NCBI RefSeq assembly: GCF_001659605.2
Contig: NC_035170.2
Span: 2,914,001 to 2,978,000 of the forward strand
DNA length: 64,000 nt
Direction: 5' to 3'
Source: Manihot esculenta
Lineage: Eukaryota > Streptophyta > Magnoliopsida > Malpighiales > Euphorbiaceae
Below are positions 13,324 to 23,966 of the stretch, piece after piece; the first letter of the stretch is position 1; each line of letters begins with the position of its first letter. Below the pieces are notes generated by a model. The model was not told where the DNA came from and made no database searches. It saw only the letters and a list, made by a program, of their open reading frames with translations. Position numbers and translations under genes: made by a program.

Positions 13324-14150
13324 ATGCAATTCACTAGGAATAATAACTTTGAATGCCATATTTGTCCTCCGGCCAAACAAACAAGATTACTTTTTCCCCT
13401 TAGGCACACCATTGCTAAAATTCCCTTTGATCTTGTTCACATTGATATATGGGAGCCTTATAAAGAAGAATCTATTACTAGGGCTAGGTATTTCCTCGTT
13501 ATAGTAGATTACTACACTAGGGCCACTTGGACTTTCATGATGACCCTCAAAGGGCAAACTATTATAACTATATTCGTTAAAATGATCAAGAATCAATTTG
13601 GTGTTAAAATTAAAACCATCAAAACTGACAATGGCAGTGAATTTCTTAGCTATGATTGTTCTAATATGTTTAAAGAAGGAGACATTGTTCATTAAGGAAC
13701 ATGCACTTATACTCCACAACAAAATGGTATTATGGAAAGGAAACATAGACACATTTTAGACATAACAATAGCTCTTAAAATATAATCACATCTGCCTAAA
13801 AAATTCTGATAAGAATGCATCCTTAATGCCAGCAGCTTGATCAACAGGCTACCTATGGAGAAATTGGGCTGGTTGAGCCCTTATGAAGAACTTTTCAACA
13901 AGCTTCCTAGTTACTCTCACTTAAAAAAGTTTGGTTGTCTTTGTTTTTCTATAAAGTTAGACACCAATAAAGACAAGTTTGATGGTAGGTCTATCAAAAT
14001 TTTCTTTCTTGGATATGCTAATGTCACACTATCTTTATTAGCAAAAATGTGAAATTTCATGAAAATATCTTTCCTTTTCAAAATATTCAATATGAAAATA
14101 AAGTTGTCTTACCTCTTCCTGCTTCAAACACAAATTACACTTTTGTGTCA
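13324..14150 (+). pseudogene. Copia integrase remnant
   Basis: From 13324 the frame encodes a C-x2-C pair, a VHIDIWEPYK block (first catalytic Asp region), KTDNGSEF (second Asp region), a stop, then YTPQQNGIMERKHRHI (the catalytic Glu context) in the continuation. After further breaks, NRLPMEKLGWLSPYEELF and an FGCLCF block appear near 13837-14052. The signature D..D..E order of the rve integrase core is visible but interrupted by in-frame stops. No reverse transcriptase core follows. Confidence 0.85.
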
Positions 14151-14180
14151 CTCTATGGTAGCCAACTCACTCCTGACTAA

Positions 14181-14762
14181 ATCTTTTAAGAAGGAAGTTA
14201 ATAAATGAAATATCGAGGGGAATGAAACTCGAGCCAATTTAAAATTAACAGTGATAGGAACTCAACATTTGTAATTGGAGTTCCCATGAAAAAGGTTTAT
14301 ATGGATAATAACAAGTCACTTGTTAATTCTGCTAGCGCTATTTAATGTTGTGTGAGAAGTGCTAAACTGCATTAATAAGAGGATGAGATGAAAGCTCTTA
14401 ATGATATTCATATCCCTTATAGATGGTGTGTAAATTACACTATACACTTTATGGTATCACCTATATAAGTGTGGAGTGAGGCCGCTTCTATGAGATTGTG
14501 GCATAATCTCTAGAGCACTTATAAACTACTAGGCGCGCGCATGGCCTATTAGTGCAAAATAGCATTAATAATAAGATCTGTGAAGTGTTATGAAATTGAT
14601 GGGATATTAGTATACAAAAAAGAGTTATAGAAATAAAAGTTTCACCAATTACTCTGTATGTTAAATTTTATTAATCTAAATCTGATACATAGTCTAAAAG
14701 ACACCAGATTCGAAATATATACACTAAATTTTTAAATCTAGTAATAAAAAATCTTTTAAAAT
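14181..14762. other. Intergenic next to copia remnant
   Basis: No gene seen. A short AGGCGCGCGCATGGCC stretch near 14531 stands out as GC-rich in an AT-rich setting. It could be residual retroelement sequence, but I cannot assign it. Confidence 0.5.
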
Positions 14763-15020
14763 ATGTTGGAGATTATTATAAAATAAATTTAGATTTCAAA
14801 AAATTTTGTGGTTTTTGAAGATTTTATAGTCATTGAATATTTTATTTGTGAGATTTTTTTTTTTGCTGTTACAAATTTGATATTTATATGTAATATTAAG
14901 TCTGACCGTTATTATATTATCTCAAAATTTTTATAACCGCTTACAACGATCATTTTTTCTACTATAGATAGTATGCATCTTTACAAAGAAATACATTCTT
15001 ATTTTCTATTTTATTCTTTT
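14763..15020 (+). repeat. LTR-like dispersed repeat, family B, copy 2
   Basis: Starts TGTTGGAGATTATTATAAAA and shares ordered blocks with 7536-7760: TTTTATTTGTGAGAT, GCTGTTACAAATTTGATATT, CGTTATTATATTAT, AAAATTTTTATAACCGC and TTTACAAAGAAA. The TG start fits an LTR. I infer a solo or degraded LTR. Confidence 0.45.
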
Positions 15021-15489
15021 TCTTCTCTATGATTTCTGCTAGATTATAAATTAGAAATAAATCATTATTGTTCTGATTTTAGAAATTAAATTCCAAAAAG
15101 ACCTGTTTAATTCTGAAAATTACAAAATAAATCATTAAAAATAGTATCTAATACAACTCAAATTTTATTATTTTATTCTATTTTTTCAACCGTTGGCTTA
15201 CTGATTTTGACAATATCACTCTAACAACCGATATACATCACTCACCAACTATCTATTTTTCTCATGCACACTTTTGTTTTATCTCTAAAATACCAAAACC
15301 TTCTACTTATACCCAGACATCTAAAGATGTAAACTAAATTGCTAAAACTGCACCATGAAGGTATTTTAATAATTTCATACTTATTAGTAACTTAAATTAA
15401 TAAAATCAAATGATTAATAGTTAATAATTTAAAAATATAAAATATTTAGGAAATAAAGTGAATAAATAATTAGTTTAACTAAATTATAG

Positions 15490-15670
15490 AAACTAAAAAA
15501 TAATTTTTTTTTTTGAAATTCAAATATATTATATAAAAGTAAAAGATACAAAGCCATAAATCTTATCAGGTGAAAAAAAATTACAGATAAAATTGAGAAA
15601 AACATATCTCAATTGAAAAGCGAGCATAACTAAGCCAAGCAATTCAAATTTTGGAGAGTAGTAGAATCCA
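15490..15670 (-). mobile_element. Possible retroposon 3' tail (poly-A on - strand)
   Basis: On the - strand this reads through ...GGCTTTGTATCTTTTAC... into a run of A residues (the T run at about 15502-15513 on the + strand). That is the form expected of a LINE or retrocopy 3' end. No coding domain is attached and no target duplication was identified. Confidence 0.3.
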
Positions 15671-15959
15671 CTATTATTTTAAAGAAAATTTATAATTTGT
15701 AATTTTTTAATATAATAAAATTAAATAATAAAATTATCTTATTTTAATAATTTATCACTATTAATGTTAGGGATATATACAGCCTAATACATATAACAAG
15801 TTACCATTGATCATGTTTGAAGCATGGCTACTGTAAATGAAATAATTTTCATTTTTTCAAAATTTTTATCCTCCCTTATCTTGTATGAAAATTAATTAAG
15901 TATATCTAAATAAATCTAAAAAATCATAAATTTTAATTTTTGACCCTATTTTCATTTAA

Positions 15960-16325
15960 AAAAATGGCAAGAGATGTTGGTGAGTGGGTGTACTCAGGGA
16001 TTGGATTGGATAGGACATCCATTAAAATCAATTTATTTGGATTCAAATTCCATTAATATTAAAATTTATTTTAAATTATTTAAACTTATTTCAAATTTAA
16101 AATTTTATATATTTTAATTAATAATTTATATAAAAATATATTTTTTTATCAATAATTTTTATTTAAAATTAATATTTTTAAAAAATATATATTTTATATT
16201 AAGCTAATTATCATATAAAAAGCATAAACTAATTTTTAAATTTAAATTCGTTCTAAAGTGAATCAATTCTAATAAAATTTAACGGAATCGGACAACTCAA
16301 AATATTCTATCCGTTATACTTCCCA
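15960..16325. mobile_element. Possible AT-rich MITE-like element
   Basis: Flanks carry GGATTGGATAGGACATCC and, near the other end, GGAATCGGACAACTC..TATCCG around an AT-rich, self-complementary core. The shape resembles a non-autonomous DNA element related to the one at about 21080-21590, but boundaries and target duplication are unclear. Confidence 0.3.
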
Positions 16326-17000
16326 AGTGTAATAGAATGCTAGAGTGATGGAGTGCTACGAGAAAAGACACTATTTTTTTGAAAAAGTTTTTTTATATAA
16401 ATCAGAAAAAGGAGAGCTTTATTATGGGTATTAGAAAGAGGACAAGGTTGTAGGCCACGAGAGAAGCAGGCATTCCCCGCTATGTGTGAAAAGAAGATCT
16501 CCTGGCTCCAGCAAATCAATGCTACTAAAACCACCAGCTTTTATTTATGTCTCTCTCTTTCTCTCTTGTTTGAGCATTGAGAAATTCTAGCATTAGTCAC
16601 TCTCATATATCTGCACATTGTTTAGTTTCAATCCTCTCTATAATAATAAACAGTTGAAAGAGATCTTTTTACATGTAGATTGAGACTATACAAAACTTAC
16701 TTTCTAGTCTAAAAATTTTATAATGGACACATAATCCTTATTTTAGATTAATTGAGCGTGAAATATTTAAGAGAGATTATAGCAATTTCATTTTATCGAT
16801 TCGATTGACCTTTTATATTTCGAATTCTAGCAACTACATAGTCACATTTCTTCTTTAAATCCACTGTATTTTGATGAACCAATTGGGAGGTTTTGACTAT
16901 TGCAAACCCCTATATTGGGAGAAGTGGAAGCTAAAGTCTACACATTTTCTGTGGACTTGAAGAAGTCATTGAAGTAGTTCAAGGCACCAATTAACACCTC

Positions 17001-17500
17001 TTAAAAAGTAGGTTGTTGCGGTTTTTCCATATATCCTAAAGAATAAAGACAGTAATTAAGCTCTAGCAAATATTGGTTGGAGTCCTCAGAGCTAAGGACG
17101 GCAACAATTTCATTCCAGCAATCATAAGCCGAATTACCCAACAAGTTTGTTGACCTCAACATCAAAGGGGAGACCAACCACACTAGAATCATCTTTAAAC
17201 AATTAAAGAAAAGGTGACTAATGCTTTCAGATTCTCCACAGAACTTGCAGCTGCTTGGCTGGTGTGATATTCTCTTGTTGAGTTGTTCAGCTGTTGGAAG
17301 GCGATCATGAAGGAATTTCCAAAGGAAAATGTAAAGCTTTGATGGTAGTTTGAGCTTCCACACTTGTTTCCACAACTTGATTTGTTGTCCTCAGAAGATG
17401 GACTCGGTCCCACTACTCCTTCCTTATTTGAGTCTCTACGTAGAAAACAAGCTAAAGCATAACCAGATTTCACTGGATAATCACCTGAATTTGAGTAAAG
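17001..17500 (-). pseudogene. LINE reverse transcriptase C-terminal / zf-RVT fragment
   Basis: On the - strand a VKSGYALAC block (17473 downwards) continues after a frame change into WKQVWKLKLPSKLYIFLW, LHDRLPTAEQLNKR, CKFCGESESISHLFFNC. This is the zinc-binding region (zf-RVT) that follows the reverse transcriptase of plant L1-type LINEs: the W-x-x-x-W, P-x-K, F-x-W, LPT and C-x2-C-x5-H-x3-C spacing are all seen. The frameshift near 17375 and the lack of upstream endonuclease or RT domains show a 5'-truncated dead copy. Confidence 0.85.
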
Positions 17501-18240
17501 CTAAATTATGGTGTCTTCTCCGCGAAAGAGATTGATCGGCATGGAGATAATGTTAGCAATTTCTTCTTCTTCAAAAACACTTATGATTCTTTGCATATTC
17601 CATGAAGAAGAGGTTCCATAAATCAGTTGAAAAACCTAATTAATATCCGGGTCTGCATTTGCTTTGATCCTTGGATTTCATAATAATTTATCCTAAATAT
17701 TAAGAAATCAAATAATAATGCACAATAATAAATAGCTCTCGTTTTAACATACAAAGATTTCTTAATAAAGTTATAATAAGATTAATTAAGCATTCACAGA
17801 TTTAGTCTGGTATTAAGTGCCTCTAAATAAATATGAGAGATCTCGATTCTATTTCTCTAATTTTTAAATTTTCATTTCAAATAAAAATAAAATAAAATAA
17901 AATAAATTTATCTACTTAGAAACTACATTTATCAACTTTATTAAAATTATTTTATCTTTTTATAAATTTAATTGCATAATTATACGTTTTGATTTTGAAT
18001 TTTATACGAAAAGTTACTTCACACTTTTACATTTAGTTACATATCATTTGATATGTGGATTTTGTAAGTTATAACTATTAATCTCTAAAATTTATAAAAA
18101 TATAATAAAAAGTCAAAAAAATATAAATTTGAAGTTATCTAGCAATACGTTTATAATATTTTGGTTCCGCTTATTTTAGAAAAAAATTCTATGCGAAAAA
18201 TATTTTTTATAAAAAATATTTTCAAATAAGATAATTTATT
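17501..18240. other. Intergenic, no gene seen
   Basis: AT-rich after about 17660. The first 150 bp may still belong to the LINE fragment. No other feature was recognised. Confidence 0.5.
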
Positions 18241-19392
18241 GGCCCAAACCATTAAAAAGCTTTAGACCTAAAGAGAAAATCAGAGATACAACCCAACTAA
18301 AATGGTCCAAGATCTACAAGAAATAATCAAGTCCAAGTGTACCCTAACTTGCTAGAGTGATCAGATTCTTATAGCCGACGCCTAGACTAAAAAGTCGACA
18401 AGGGAGGCAGGCCGGATGATGAACAACGAAGAAAAAATCCAGAAAGAAGCACATGCAATCACAACCAAAAATCCCATCACAAGAAAAAGCATAGAAGCCG
18501 AAGGAAAAATGGAGCTCCATAGCCAAGTTTCGCCCAGGCTGAGAAAGGATGTAGAGAATCAACCATCCACCACAACGAGGAGAAGATTAAAGATTACAGA
18601 AATATTCTGCAAGACTAAAGAAGACCCCTTTCAAGACAAGAAAAAAAATAGAAGCCTCCTGGAATAAACAGGCAAAAGGGTGTAGAACCAAAAGATTGGA
18701 TGCTTCCAAAGAAGGCTTCCTCTCTCTTAGAACCATGCAAAATAAACAATATTCAACCTACATGAAGAAGATAGAACAACAACCACAAAGCAAAGCAGTA
18801 AAATCAAGATTTATGAAACTCCCTCTCTTTAAAGCTCCAATTTGTGGAAAACAACAACAAATTCATTTATTTATTTATAATCTCGCTCAGAGGTGGGGAG
18901 GGAACAAACCCACTCCCAGGCGGGAGACGACACCGACCGTCCCCTGCACAAAATGGACAGAGGATAGCCGCACACAAGATGATAGAGAAAAGAAAACAGA
19001 CAAACGCTATAAAGGAAAAGAGGAACCCTAAAGAGAGATCACTCTAGTTTCAAACTAGAGTGAGAGATTGGTGGCGAATGGCAGGATTGAAATTGAAACT
19101 GCAAGAAAAAAATACTAAGACGCTTAAACCAAATAGAGAAAGAAAAAATCTTCGAGGAAAAAAAAAAAGAAAAACAAAAGAAAAAAAAAAAAAGGAAGAG
19201 GAAAGAGTTTGTCCGTACGAGGAGGATGTTTATGGAGAAGTAGTCTTCCACTTCTCCGTGTCCGACGCCCGTTCCTCTCTCTCTCACTCCGTCCGTACAA
19301 TCCCATCCACATCAATGTCCCATCATCTCTCTCTTGATTTTTAACACTCTTGCCATTATTTAAGAACAAAGAAAATGAAAACCCATTTACCA
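18241..19392. other. GC-richer, repeat-like stretch of unknown origin
   Basis: This block differs in composition from its surroundings. It holds overlapping short ORFs on both strands (for example 18416-18667 and 18696-19031 on +) that are lysine- and arginine-rich, lack recognisable domains and include a purine-rich run at 19130-19205. I suspect degraded retroelement sequence, such as LINE leader or tail, but no signature proves it. Confidence 0.35.
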
Positions 19393-21059
19393 ATTTTTAT
19401 ATTCTTTCTTTATCTTCATCCTATTATTAACCAAAATATATATATATATAAAAGAAAAAATTATTATTTAATTTTTATAATATAAAAATTTTATAAATTA
19501 ATATTTTAATTTTGAAAAATACAATTAAAATGTATATGTATATATTTATGTGTTTTTTTAACGAAATAATAAATAGATGGAAGCAATTGTTTGGATAATG
19601 TTGCATACAAAATTTGAAATGTTCTTTTCACAACTATAGATATTTATCCTAAAGAATATCTACTTTTCTTTCTCAACTTAATTAATTATACGTCAAGCAA
19701 ATGTAATGCCCTTTTAAAAGCTCCACTCCGACGAGGTGTTTGGAAAGGAGTATAATGATCGTCATCTCTGCGAATGCTTAAATTTCAGACTAAACCTGTA
19801 AATACTCATTTTATATTGTTATCATAATTAATAAATAAATTTTTATTTTTTTTGTGTATATATATATATTGAATTATGGAGAGTATTTTACAAAAATAAT
19901 TTAAGCATTATTTGGTTTAAAATCTTTAATTTTTTAAGAAGTATATTTTTAAAAAAATATATTTTTAAGAAATTTACTTAGTGAGAAGTATCGAATTTTC
20001 ACACTCTTTTAAATTCTTTTTATATAAAAAACTATTTATAGTATATTTCACTATTTTAAATAATGAGTGAATTATTAATTAAATATGTATATACACCTTA
20101 ATTTAGACAAGAACTCTCCAGAGACAATTTTCACTAAAAGATTATTTCATTCATCAAAACTAATAAAAATGGTTAAGTATGCAAACCCACTCGTAAAGCT
20201 TATCTTTTAAGTGTCATAATTATTTTAGCATGTACCATGTATTTTTGCTCGAAAAAAGACAATAACTCTTGTCTTTAGAAATTGAGTGCACGTTGCGTAT
20301 GCAAGTAGTAAAGAGCTATATAGACTGAACATGAATAAAAACAGATTTGTGTAAAATCATCTTTGATTTTCCACTACGATTCACAAAATGCAATCAACTT
20401 TTGCTTTTTCTACAGCTAGAGCTCAATAATTCTTGACGTGCCATTTGGTAACTCTCTTGAATTTTTTTAAAAAATAATGTCATAACCGATAAGAGAGTAA
20501 ATCTGAATGAAAAAGTTCTCTAATTTATAAATATAATTATTTTTTGATATTATATTTATTAATTATGCAATTAGTAAAATTTGTAATCTTAGCTAAGTTT
20601 ACGTTAATAAGGTATAATACATTAGGTTCTCAATCTTTCTTGTTTTAATTTTTTGAAGTAACTATAATTTGTATAGTAATTAAAAATTTGAACTCTCAAG
20701 CAAATATTGAGATTTTGGTATGAATTATTAATGTAAACAAGTTCAAATAATGGGTATTATCCTAAATTGGATCACTTTTTATTTAAATATATTTCAATAA
20801 GGTTTAGTTATATTGGATATTAAAAAAAATACATGATTTATTTTCATCCTTAGAAAGGTCTTGATAGGAATGATTTGGTAAAATTAAGGTTAGTTGAAAT
20901 AGCAAATGTTTCAATTATTTGGAATAACATCCAAACTTTAGGATGTGATTTTTTTTAAAAAAAATTTAGTTAATAATGAATCACCTAAGTAATATGATAA
21001 AAAAAAAGAAAAAAGAAAAATAACACTGAATCTCCTCATTAATCTCAGTAATTTCATTA
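19393..21059. other. AT-rich intergenic, no gene seen
   Basis: Contains short (TA)n runs at about 19437-19449 and 19857-19868. No ORF, splice or RNA signals were found. Confidence 0.65.
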
Positions 21060-21079
21060 GAAATATAGCCACACGTCCA

Positions 21080-21590
21080 ATATTTTTGGATATTCAATCT
21101 GATGGAATATTAATAAGATGTATTTGAATAATTATAATCGAATTTAAAATGAATTTGAAATTGAAAAATAATATATGATATGAATTTGAATCGGATTTGT
21201 ATTTTATATATAGTATTTATTATCTAAATCTGTTTATATAAATAATTAATTTAATATAAAAAAAATATTTTATAATAATATTTATAATTTTTAAATTTTT
21301 TTATTTAAAAATTAAAATTAAAATATTTTTTAAAAATATTAAATTTTTTAAATAAAAATTATTAATAACAAATATTTTTTATATAAATTATTAATTAAGA
21401 TTATAGTACTAAAAGAGTTCAAATTTTATAAGATAATAATAATCGAGTTTGTGATGGGTTTTTAGAGTTCAGATTATTTATAATTGAATTTGAAACGAAT
21501 TTAAATATTATTAATATAAATTAAATTGAAATGAATTAGTTTAATTTTCATAATACCTACTGCACATTTAGATTCCGAAATGAATTCAGT
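21080..21590. mobile_element. AT-rich palindromic element, MITE-like
   Basis: The left part (TTTGGATATTCAATCTGATG..GAATTTGAAT) and right part (AATTGAATTTGAAACGAATT..TTAGATTCCG) are partly complementary around a very AT-rich core. This resembles a non-autonomous DNA transposon with degraded inverted ends. No target duplication was established. Confidence 0.3.
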
Positions 21591-22502
21591 ATTTAATTAT
21601 AGTTTCTTATAAAAGCCGCTTGAATAAAAAGACAAAGAAAAGAAATTAAGATATCTAGTCTGATGTAGTTCAATCTAACCGCTGAAGTACTCACCAGCTA
21701 AAGTGGTCATTTAGTATGTGATTGCCCAACTAATATAGGATTCTACACTCAATTTTTCCATCTCGTTTCATAAGTATTATTTAATAAATCTAAAGTTGAT
21801 TTTTCGTATTTCGATTCATCACAAGATAAAAAAATTAAAAACATTATTTCTAGCATTTAAATCAAACTAACACAAAAACAAAAATTGTTTGGAAGTTGCA
21901 GTAGGAAAGAAAATTTGTCAATCAGAAAATGATACCGATGTTAGTTGCAACTGAGAAAATATTCTAGATCAATCAGAAGCTAGCAGTTGGATTAATTGAG
22001 TAGTGGTTCAAATTTCAGACAAGTAGAAAAATAATAATGGATGATTTCAGATTGAAGACCAGCCTATAGATGTTGTACATTAGCTTACGTTTAACTGATG
22101 AGCAAATGGACAATTCATGCTTCTCTACTGAGGTCCCTACTGAAGTCCCTACTGAAGCCCAATAATTAAAACATGACCACTGCTCTGAAATGTTGCATGA
22201 ACATGTAAGAAATTTATCATCCTTCCCCTCTGATCAATGTCCTGAAAAAAACAAATCATTAGCATTAGAAAATGGCCTAGTATTTATTCCGGAAAAAATT
22301 GCAATCTTAAACATACAAGATTAATTAATCGTTCGCATATATGATTTGATCTATACATCACGAATACAAAAATAAATTTAAAGTAGTCGTTGAAAATTGT
22401 TGATTTATATATTTAAATTTTGACTAGTAATTTAATTGTAATAGTTTGAAATCTAATAATATAATACGACAGTCGAAAATTATTGTTTTATATATTTAAA
22501 TT

Positions 22503-22655
22503 ATAATAATAGGTAAGTAAAAATGGTTAGAAATCCATTATTACGATAAAAGATAATGATTTATTTATTTTTTCGTAATATAATAATAAGTAATTAAGAA
22601 TGGTTAGAAATCCATTATTACGATAAAAATAATGATTTATTTATTTTTTCATAAT
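22503..22655. repeat. 77-bp imperfect tandem duplication
   Basis: ATGGTTAGAAATCCATTATT at 22523 recurs at 22600 (offset 77), followed by ACGATAAAA..AATGATTTATTTATTTTTTC in both copies. Small substitutions and a short indel separate the copies. Confidence 0.8.
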
Positions 22656-22772
22656 AAATAAAAATATAATTAAAATTATAATTTTATCAAATATATTTTT
22701 TTATAATTTAAATTATTATCAAACTTTACTACAATACTCCATATAAACCTTAAAATGTAATAGTGAATGTAA

Positions 22773-23146
22773 ATGGTCGATCTAATTAATCAGCTCCAGC
22801 ACATACAAATAGATGTTGAAAACGAGTTGTATGGTGCTAAGGAGATGAATCCGCCAAGGAGATGAATCCACAAAAGGCTGGCCATAAACTTGCAAAGACT
22901 CACATAGAGAATAAAAGCTCGAAAGGGTCTAAAAATGGCAAATGTGGGATCAAAACAAGGAACCTCATGAGTGAGATTGGAGGAGCCACTGCACCCCCAC
23001 AACCCCCTTGAAATAAGGAAGGGGGTCAGGGCCCTGTCAATTCCAGCCCCCACCACTTGAAAACTGCTTGTACAGGACGCAACCACCATGGTTAATAAGA
23101 GGTTCATTTTCCCATTCTCAGAATTGGCTAATATTCCCCTTGACAT
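22773..23146. other. Unresolved ORF region upstream of MIR172
   Basis: On the - strand an ATG-initiated 118-codon frame runs 23146-22790; it is hydrophobic in patches and has no recognised domain. On the + strand the same DNA carries two abutting frames, 22773-22865 (MVDLINQLQHIQIDV...) and 22862-23011. They would be one continuous frame were it not for a 17-bp imperfect tandem repeat (GGAGATGAATCCGCCAA at 22841-22857, GGAGATGAATCCACAAA at 22858-22874). I cannot tell which strand, if either, is or was coding. It may be a broken gene or retroelement fragment, or the distal promoter of MIR172. Confidence 0.35.
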
Positions 23147-23341
23147 CTGTAGATAAAGCGTAACTTTGGTCGCAGTGAGGATTAAAGATTTTGGTAAATT
23201 TAGTACCTAGGATTACGATGTATAACTGTTGTTGGTACACAGTCTCTATCTCTCTACTGACAAATCTCTTAGCACCAACCAATCCTTAAATCTCGTATTC
23301 ATTACCAGTTCAAATCCCATTATCTCTTCTCCTTCTACAGG

Positions 23342-23349
23342 TATTTATA
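23342..23349 (+). promoter_or_regulatory. Putative TATA box of MIR172
   Basis: TATTTATA lies about 470 bp upstream of the miR172 hairpin and is followed by a pyrimidine-rich leader (CTATCTGTCTTTCTTCTC) typical of plant Pol II start regions. A start about 30 bp downstream (near 23375) is inferred from spacing only. Confidence 0.5.
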
Positions 23350-23421
23350 CCCTTCAAATCTTCAATACCCAGATATCTATCTGTCTTTCTTCTCTATAGT
23401 TCTTTGATCAGTCTCTTGTCC

Positions 23422-23487
23422 ATGGCGTTTTTGCTTTCTCTGCGGGTGTATAGTTTCATCTTCCATGTTCTCTCCAGTTCTTTTTGA
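23422..23487 (+). CDS. Short leader ORF of pri-miR172 (candidate miPEP)
   Basis: This is the first ATG after the inferred transcription start and opens a 21-codon frame (MAFLLSLRVYSFIF..., ending SSSF, then TGA) in the favourable context CCATGGCG. The peptide is hydrophobic. Plant primary microRNA transcripts are known to carry such first ORFs, and some encode regulatory peptides (miPEPs) that raise transcription of their own MIR gene. Nothing in the sequence proves translation, so this is a candidate only. Confidence 0.35.
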   Translation: MAFLLSLRVYSFIFHVLSSSF

Positions 23488-23658
23488 GTCTTGGGTTCTT
23501 GTCAGTTTATGCAAAGAGAATAACTTTATTACTTATTTCACACATCTAGACATGGGCTTCAACCTTTTGAAGCTTTTGTTTTTTTTTTACTAAAAAAAAA
23601 TGTCCTTTGCTTTGCTTTTTGTTCCTCTTTACTTTTTCTTTCATGGGATGAGATGAGA

Positions 23659-23680
23659 TTTAGGGTTAGGGTTAGGGTTC
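23659..23680 (+). promoter_or_regulatory. Telomere-like TTTAGGG run (telo-box) in MIR172 leader
   Basis: TTTAGGG followed by two TTAGGG units and GTT forms an internal telomere-like tract. The reverse strand contains AAACCCTAA, the plant telo-box bound by TRB-type Myb/histone proteins. It lies in the presumed leader, 120-140 bp before the hairpin. Confidence 0.6.
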
Positions 23681-23799
23681 CCCGTTGTAAAAAGTAATTA
23701 GGTGCCAATCTCATCCCTTTTCTTCTCTCTTTTATCTGTTTTGCATGGACAGACGATGATGATGATGATGATTACCAAGATCTAAATCAACATTACACC

Positions 23800-23966
23800 A
23801 GTCACTGTTTGCCGATGGAGCATCATCAAGATTCACAAACTTTATCTGGGGCTCGTGGGGGTGGAGAACTTGGTGATAGTGGCTTTTGGTGTGGTCCCTT
23901 TTGCTTCAATCCAAATAGCCCTTTGATATGGGAATCTTGATGATGCTGCAGCGGCAATAAGTGGCT
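23800..23966 (+). ncRNA. MIR172: miR172 precursor hairpin
   Basis: The 3' arm contains AATCTTGATGATGCTGCA, the invariant core of miR172; the 21-nt mature form beginning GGAATC maps to 23931-23951. The 5' arm carries GGAGCATCATCAAGATTC (star strand, about 23817-23837), complementary to the mature sequence over 15 consecutive bases (GCATCATCAAGATTC). The lower stem extends: AGTCACT (23800-23806) faces AGTGGCT (23960-23966) with one G-U pair, and TTGCCG (23809-23814) faces CGGCAA (23952-23957). Position of mature on the 3' arm, star on the 5' arm and a large loop all fit the family. miR172 represses AP2/TOE-type transcription factors and controls vegetative phase change, flowering and floral organ identity. 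The GG start and CAG end resemble the form known in several dicots. Confidence 0.96.
23931..23951 (+). ncRNA. miR172: Mature miR172 (21 nt)
   Basis: Matches the conserved miR172 sequence from the second base on, with the G-initial and G-final variant. It acts in the cytoplasm within AGO1 by pairing with the coding region of AP2-like mRNAs, mostly by translational inhibition and also by cleavage (family knowledge). Confidence 0.95.

Larger units (their letters stand above)
11461..14180 (+). mobile_element. Decayed Ty1/copia retrotransposon (truncated after integrase)
   Basis: TGTTATTAGAGC at 11576-11587 is a close variant of the copia primer-binding motif complementary to initiator tRNA-Met. 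It is followed by gag (11699-12301), a CCHC-type knuckle region (about 12340-12450), protease (about 12765-12990), and integrase with its C-terminal part (about 13330-14140), in canonical copia order. Frames change repeatedly and stops interrupt all domains. I see no reverse transcriptase or RNase H core and no clear 3' LTR, so the element is truncated and dead. The 5' LTR presumably ends just before the primer site, but its start is not recognisable. Confidence 0.85.

Noticed and set aside
23757..23940. Poly-Asp open frame crossing the miR172 hairpin
   Set aside because: It starts in a GAT microsatellite without an ATG and coincides with the precursor stem; the RNA structure explains the conservation-like pattern.
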